Shown piece by piece: positions 15,459 to 18,954 of a stretch of DNA of 18,954 bases (positions are counted from its first letter, which is position 1; each line of letters begins with the position of its first letter). The translations under genes were made by a program, and so were the position numbers. The notes beneath the pieces are model-generated. The model made no database searches. It worked only from the letters and a program-made list of their open reading frames with translations, and was not told the DNA's origin. Source of the stretch: Promethearchaeota archaeon (GTDB taxonomy: Archaea > Asgardarchaeota > Lokiarchaeia > Sigyniarchaeales > SOKP01); NCBI GenBank assembly GCA_019057355.1, contig DXJM01000308.1:1-18954 (forward strand), given 5' to 3'.

Positions 15459-16103
15459 TCATGTAAAAATTGCGTTGAAAATAATCTTTTCGATTTTTCT
15501 TAAATGTTCACATAAAGCGCTCCGAGAAATATTGAAATTTTCTGCTAAAGTTTTGGAGTCAATCCTGCGAGGAATATCATAATATCCTCGTTGCACGGCA
15601 TGAAAAGCGATCTCTTTTTGACGATCTGTTAAAATTAAGAAAAGGTTTTCATTATTAGGATATACCAGGGTAATACTTAGTATTTCAAAATCTTGTTGAA
15701 AAGTTTTAGATTGTAATTTCAAAATCTCATCTATATTCTTATTATCTGTTACAAAACTAATCAATAGATGATCTTGATTTAAGATGATCGGAGGGGCTAA
15801 AATAATATCTAAACTTCCAAAGAACTCCTTTAATTCTTTGATCCATTTATGCTTTGAAAAAAAGATATATTCGTTTTTCATTTTATCTTCTGCTAATACT
15901 TCAATATATGGCATTCCATATTTTCCTTCTAACATTTTTGGATTCATTTTAGGATCCTTAAATTTTACTTTCTGGGATACACTAATTTCATTTTTGTCAT
16001 AGCGATGGATTTGAAAAATTTCATATTTTTCAACGAGATCAAAGAAATCTTTATATTTAGGGAATATTGGTATCTTAAGTACTATTTTTTTTAATTTCTT
16101 CAT
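15459..16103 (-). CDS. HTH_10 (bacterio-opsin activator type) transcription regulator
   Basis: A DNA-binding regulator of 214 residues. The C-terminal segment 158-212 is a clear HTH_10 domain: LTDRQKEIAFHAVQRGYYDIPRR, then SKTLAENFNISRSALCEHLRKIEKII, where a helix-turn-helix sits around residues 183-204. The first 150 residues are an alpha/beta region with no motif that I recognise, perhaps a ligand-sensing domain. It has no receiver or PAS signature I can point to. The gene lies between mtrH (same strand, 106 bp downstream) and the mttB operon (divergent, 123 bp upstream). This placement suggests that it controls methyl-transfer genes on both sides in response to a methylated substrate or pterin status. 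Target and inducer unknown. Confidence 0.85.
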   Translation of the reverse strand: MKKLKKIVLKIPIFPKYKDFFDLVEKYEIFQIHRYDKNEISVSQKVKFKDPKMNPKMLEGKYGMPYIEVLAEDKMKNEYIFFSKHKWIKELKEFFGSLDIILAPPIILNQDHLLISFVTDNKNIDEILKLQSKTFQQDFEILSITLVYPNNENLFLILTDRQKEIAFHAVQRGYYDIPRRIDSKTLAENFNISRSALCEHLRKIEKIIFNAIFT

Positions 16104-16133
16104 TAACCTACAATTTGAAGGATTTTCTTATGA

Positions 16134-16171
16134 CTTGAAGAATCAAGCCCAAGTATTATCATTACAATGAT
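16134..16171. promoter_or_regulatory. Palindromes in the regulator/mttB divergent region (candidate operators)
   Basis: Two inverted repeats occur in the 123-bp divergent space. CTTGA-N4-TCAAG is at 16134-16147. ATCATT-N2-AATGAT is at 16158-16171, ending at the first base of the mttB TATA box. The second overlaps an ATTAC (16161-16165) preceded by GTATT (16153-16157), which resembles the GTAAT/ATTAC half-sites next to the mtrH promoter. Confidence 0.4.
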
Positions 16172-16178
16172 TATATAT
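16171..16178 (+). promoter_or_regulatory. TATA box of the mttB operon
   Basis: TTATATAT, predicting transcription from about 16200 and a leader of about 27 bases carrying the Shine-Dalgarno sequence. Confidence 0.55.
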
Positions 16179-16216
16179 TTACTTAAACTTTATGTTTTTT
16201 TTTAAAAATAGGAATT

Positions 16217-16223
16217 AGGTGAT
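16217..16223 (+). promoter_or_regulatory. Ribosome binding site of the mttB-like gene
   Basis: AGGTGAT, 3 bases before the ATG at 16227. It matches the anti-SD core closely and fixes the start. Confidence 0.6.
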
Positions 16224-16226
16224 TGC

Positions 16227-17741
16227 ATGAAAAAAGGAGAAAGAATAAGATATCCAAAAATGAATCGGATGTGGAGAATCGCATCTAAAGAAGATTTGGA
16301 AATAATTGACAATGCGGCGTATCATATTTTAAGTGAGGTTGGAGTACATATAGATGATAAAGAATGCATAGAGTACTTAAAAGATGCTCCCGTAAAAATT
16401 GATGAAAAGGAGCTAATAGTGAAATTTCCAGAGTATTGGATAAGGGAAATGATCGCAAAAGCTCCAAGATCCTATGTTTTAGCAGGAAGAGACCCCAAAT
16501 GGGATTTACTAGTGAAAAGTTACCAAGAATCCTATTTTAACCTCTTTACAAGTGGTTCAACAAAACTCTATGAATGGGATGATAACACAAATCAATGGAA
16601 CTCCCGGATACCTGGTGAAGCCGATGTCATTCGAGGCTTTAAGATGGTTGATGCTATAGACGCTTATGATGGATTTTTTGGCACTCCAGTTGAAGATGTA
16701 GTGAAAACGAATGAAGGGCTTCCTGCGGAGCTTCATACAGCATATAATAAGATGAAATATTCTGTAAAACATGGAGGTCCTTGTGCGATTACGGAAGGTG
16801 CGATGGTTGAATGGGATTATTTAGGAAAATTAGCTGCAGAGGTACAAGGAGGTTTCGATGAACTTAAAAAACGCCCTATACTCGCGAGTTTACCCTCTTG
16901 TATCGGACCATTACAAAGCACCAGGCAAAACTTCTGGGCAACGGTTGGAGGGGCAAAGTACTACATGCCAACTTATCCATATTGGGGAGGTACAGCGCCA
17001 TTTACAGGTCCAGCAACAGGTCCCGCAATGGTTGCCATGGGGGTGGCATGTACGCATTATTGTATTGCTTTATCGGAGTATTTAGCTCCTGGAACACCAG
17101 CCATTCCTTGGCCAAATACCCTGACGACAGATCCTCAATCTGGTCAATTAGCGATGACCCCATTTCTTAACATAGGAGATGGAATTGGAGCGCAGGTATA
17201 TCAAGATTTGTATGGCCTTCCAGTTGCGGGATGTGCATATTGCTTAACCTCGGCTTTAGATGAAGCTAGTGCTTCATGGGCATTAGCATTAATAACGCAA
17301 TTATTATGGGGTGTCAATGTACAGCAAGTTGGCTCTACTCCACAAGCGTTCATTTTTGAAACAATTCCGATGGGTGAAACACTCGTTAATTATTGTAAAC
17401 AACATCTTTTCGAACTTACTGAAAATTTTCTGAACATAGATAATGAACACTTAGCTTTGGACTTGATAAAAGAAGTGGGTCCTAAAGGAATGTTTACAAC
17501 TAAGCCTCATACATTAAAGTGGATTGATCAAAAGATGGGACTCTTCTGGCGTTCCAATGATTGGATTCACGAACATTCGGATCAATGGCTTGCAAAGGGA
17601 GCAAAAACCTGGACTGAGATTTGTCGAGAACGTTTGAAAGAACTGGATAAACATGAAGTGACCCCACCGATTGATAAAGATGTGGATGAACGTTGCAATG
17701 CATTATTAAAACAAGCAGATGAGGAGCTTGCGTTATTTTAA
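16227..17741 (+). CDS. MttB-family corrinoid methyltransferase (non-pyrrolysine)
   Basis: A 504-residue MttB-superfamily (COG5598-type) enzyme. Known members transfer a methyl from trimethylamine, glycine betaine or other quaternary amines to a corrinoid protein. The N-terminus (AAYHILSEVGVHIDD, 30-44) and GGPCAITEGA (183-192) fit the family. So do the glycine-rich segment GGTAPFTGPATGPAMVAMG (254-272) and AGCAYCLTSALDEASASW (334-351). No in-frame TAG interrupts the frame, so pyrrolysine is not used; the substrate therefore cannot be assumed to be trimethylamine. Glycine betaine, carnitine, proline betaine or a new compound are alternatives. First gene of an operon with a corrinoid protein 16 bases downstream and an SCP2-like gene after that. 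Divergent from an HTH_10 regulator and two mtrH copies. Confidence 0.92.
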   Translation: MKKGERIRYPKMNRMWRIASKEDLEIIDNAAYHILSEVGVHIDDKECIEYLKDAPVKIDEKELIVKFPEYWIREMIAKAPRSYVLAGRDPKWDLLVKSYQESYFNLFTSGSTKLYEWDDNTNQWNSRIPGEADVIRGFKMVDAIDAYDGFFGTPVEDVVKTNEGLPAELHTAYNKMKYSVKHGGPCAITEGAMVEWDYLGKLAAEVQGGFDELKKRPILASLPSCIGPLQSTRQNFWATVGGAKYYMPTYPYWGGTAPFTGPATGPAMVAMGVACTHYCIALSEYLAPGTPAIPWPNTLTTDPQSGQLAMTPFLNIGDGIGAQVYQDLYGLPVAGCAYCLTSALDEASASWALALITQLLWGVNVQQVGSTPQAFIFETIPMGETLVNYCKQHLFELTENFLNIDNEHLALDLIKEVGPKGMFTTKPHTLKWIDQKMGLFWRSNDWIHEHSDQWLAKGAKTWTEICRERLKELDKHEVTPPIDKDVDERCNALLKQADEELALF

Positions 17742-17749
17742 AGAGGTGA
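17742..17749 (+). promoter_or_regulatory. Ribosome binding site of the corrinoid-protein gene
   Basis: AGAGGTGA, 8 bases before the ATG at 17758 and directly after the stop of the mttB-like gene. Supports co-translation in one transcript. Confidence 0.6.
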
Positions 17750-17757
17750 AATATTAA

Positions 17758-18426
17758 ATGGTAACAAAGGAAGAAATTTGTAATGAAATGAAGGAAGCAA
17801 TCTTGGCTTATGATAAGGCAAAATGTATCGAACTTGCGAAACAAGGCATAGCTGAGAAATTCAAGGCAATTGATTTGATTAATGATGGATTAACCCCTGC
17901 AATTCAAGCTCTCGGAGAGAAATTTGGAAGGGGAGAACTCGCGCTACCCTACTTGATGGTCGGGGCGGAAACAATGCAAGAGGTCTTGAATTATTTATTG
18001 GAAACCATGCCCAAGGGAGAATATAAACCAAAAGCAAAGATGGTACTTGGTTCTGTAAAAGGAGATATTCATGATCTGGGAATAAGTATTGTGGAAGCCG
18101 TGTTTCAAGCCAATGGAATTCACGTATTTAACTTGGGAAAAGATGTACCAAAGGAAAAGTTTCTTGCGAAAGCTGAAGAAGAAGGAGCGGATATTATCGG
18201 GTGTTCTGCTCTTCTCACGGGAACTCTATTTGAACAAAAGGTGATGGCAAACTTCTTGAAAAAACAAGGGCTCAGAGAGAAGTATATTTATCTTATTGGC
18301 GGTGGAGCTTGTCCTTCAGCTCAATGGTGTGAACAGATAGAAGCAGATGGATGGGCTACGGATGTATTGGATGCCCTTAGTGTTGCTAAGAAGGTCCTGG
18401 CAGAGAAGAAAGGAATTGAAATTTAA
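17758..18426 (+). CDS. Corrinoid (B12-binding) methyl carrier protein, MtbC/MttC type
   Basis: 222 residues with the two-part layout of methanogenic and acetogenic methyl carriers. A helical cap (about 1-90) has the phrase FGRGELALPYLMVGAETMQ. A Rossmann-type B12 domain (about 91-222) carries the cobalt-ligand motif DIHDLG (103-108), in which H105 binds cobalt in place of dimethylbenzimidazole. The later motifs are GCSALLTGT (148-156) and GGGACP (181-186). It accepts a methyl group from the MttB-like enzyme upstream and hands it to MtrH. The gene follows MttB by 16 bases, which fits a tight complex of equal partners. No reductive activator (RamA-like) gene is in the window, so reactivation of Co(II) must come from elsewhere. 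Confidence 0.93.
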   Translation: MVTKEEICNEMKEAILAYDKAKCIELAKQGIAEKFKAIDLINDGLTPAIQALGEKFGRGELALPYLMVGAETMQEVLNYLLETMPKGEYKPKAKMVLGSVKGDIHDLGISIVEAVFQANGIHVFNLGKDVPKEKFLAKAEEEGADIIGCSALLTGTLFEQKVMANFLKKQGLREKYIYLIGGGACPSAQWCEQIEADGWATDVLDALSVAKKVLAEKKGIEI

Positions 18427-18456
18427 AGAATTAAATCTAAAATATCTAACAATATT

Positions 18457-18466
18457 AAGAAGTGAT
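18457..18466 (+). promoter_or_regulatory. Ribosome binding site deciding the SCP2-like start
   Basis: AAGAAGTGAT, 7 bases before the ATG at 18474. An in-frame GTG at 18462 lies inside this sequence and so is less likely to be the start. Confidence 0.55.
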
Positions 18467-18473
18467 AAATAAA

Positions 18474-18803
18474 ATGGTAATCATACAGGATGTTTTTGAT
18501 TTTATGAAAAAAAACTTCAATAAAGACGCAGCTTTAGAATTCAAGAAAAAAATTGCTTTTCAATACGAAATTAAAGGAGATGGCGGAGGGACGTGGCATA
18601 TAATTCTTGATGAAGGAAATTATGAACTTTTAGAAGGACCAGCAGAGAGAGCTGTAATAACATATATTTTTAATTCCGTCGATAGCTTTTATAGAGTAAC
18701 CACCGGTGAAATTGACGGTATTCAAGCATATACTCAAGGATTAGTTCAAGTAAAGGGTCCAGTTGGAATTGCTCAAAAATTTGAACCTGTCTTTAAGGTT
18801 TAA
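18474..18803 (+). CDS. SCP2 sterol-carrier-like protein
   Basis: 109 residues with the SCP2 alpha/beta layout. It has an N-terminal helix (FDFMKKNF), then a strand-turn-strand (AFQYEIKGDGGGTWHIILDEGNYELLEG in parts). The AVITYIFNSVDSFYRVTTGEIDGIQAYTQGLVQVKGP pattern (again read in parts) follows, of the form x-D-S-F-x-x-x-x-x-G-x-x-x-x-x-x-A-x-x-x-G. The GDGGGTWHI turn and the TGE-I-D-G phrase are typical. SCP2 domains bind lipids, fatty acyl chains or other hydrophobic molecules. It is the third gene of the MttB/corrinoid operon, about 47 bases after the corrinoid stop. Its job in a methyl-transfer system is unknown; delivering a hydrophobic methylated substrate is one guess. Confidence 0.75.
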   Translation: MVIIQDVFDFMKKNFNKDAALEFKKKIAFQYEIKGDGGGTWHIILDEGNYELLEGPAERAVITYIFNSVDSFYRVTTGEIDGIQAYTQGLVQVKGPVGIAQKFEPVFKV

Positions 18804-18811
18804 AATTCTAA

Positions 18812-18820
18812 TTTTTTTTT
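18812..18820 (+). terminator. Poly-T terminator of the mttB operon
   Basis: Nine consecutive T, 9 bases after the SCP2-like stop, fitting archaeal U-tract termination. Beyond it (18821-18954) I see nothing but AT-rich sequence. Confidence 0.5.
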
Positions 18821-18954
18821 ATCTGGTATTGTATCTCATATCTCATTATCCTGCAATATATCTAAATATTCTTGTCAGTTTTATCTTATCTAAAGAATTC
18901 GAATTAATTATTCGTATATACTTAATTATTTTTATTTTTAATATCAAATGTCAT

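Noticed and set aside
16227..17741. Pyrrolysine-containing trimethylamine methyltransferase
   Set aside because: The frame has no internal in-frame TAG over its full family length, so the protein belongs to the non-pyrrolysine MttB branch.
17500..17844. 114-residue minus-strand open frame over the end of the mttB-like and the start of the corrinoid gene
   Set aside because: Antisense to two clearly conserved genes.
1..18954. CRISPR array, rRNA, tRNA or intact insertion sequence
   Set aside because: No regularly spaced repeats, no conserved RNA segment and no complete transposase were found when reading both strands. Short tRNA-like folds cannot be fully excluded without a covariance-model search.

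Overview
The window is AT-rich archaeal DNA, most likely from an Asgard (Lokiarchaeia-like) archaeon. Archaeal signs are a RadA recombinase, a heterodisulfide reductase operon (hdrCBA), MtrH-type methyltransferases, a bacterio-opsin-activator-type HTH regulator, and TATA boxes close to start codons with little or no leader. The Asgard suggestion rests on a longin-like small protein, a vWA plus RING/PHD-like zinc protein, and MtrH combined with a non-pyrrolysine MttB. It is inference from gene content and not a phylogenetic result.

Layout. 1-3340: a longin-like small protein (-), a vWA/zinc-finger protein (+), and a UDP-sugar 6-dehydrogenase (-) whose stop overlaps the vWA gene tail to tail. 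3470-7037: a compact hdrC-hdrB-hdrA operon (-). 7038-8120: about 1.1 kb without an intact gene, holding what looks like a frameshifted gene remnant. 8121-11309: radA with an unusual zinc-motif and acidic N-terminal extension, an Hsp20 chaperone with inverted repeats upstream, and an unrecognised helical protein (all -). 11532-13512: a radical SAM DNA-metabolism protein paired with a probable DUF4130 partner (+). 13557-18803: a methyl-transfer island. Two tandem mtrH paralogues and an HTH_10 regulator run on the minus strand. They are divergent from an operon of an MttB-family methyltransferase, a corrinoid protein and an SCP2-like protein on the plus strand.

How the genes fit together. The right-hand island has the parts of a methylotrophic entry route. 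MttB-like would demethylate an unknown methylated (probably methylamine or betaine type) substrate onto the corrinoid protein. MtrH would then pass the methyl group to tetrahydromethanopterin or a similar pterin. The regulator lies in the middle, and palindromes sit directly against the TATA boxes of mttB and mtrH. The SCP2 protein is an unexpected member and hints at a hydrophobic substrate or product. HdrABC could handle electrons from methyl oxidation, but no hydrogenase, FrhB or formate dehydrogenase partner is in view.

The most interesting items are the MttB/corrinoid/SCP2/MtrH island, the divergence between the two MtrH copies, the RadA N-terminal extension, and the vWA-C4HC3-zinc-ribbon protein. 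No rRNA, tRNA, CRISPR array or intact insertion sequence was recognised.
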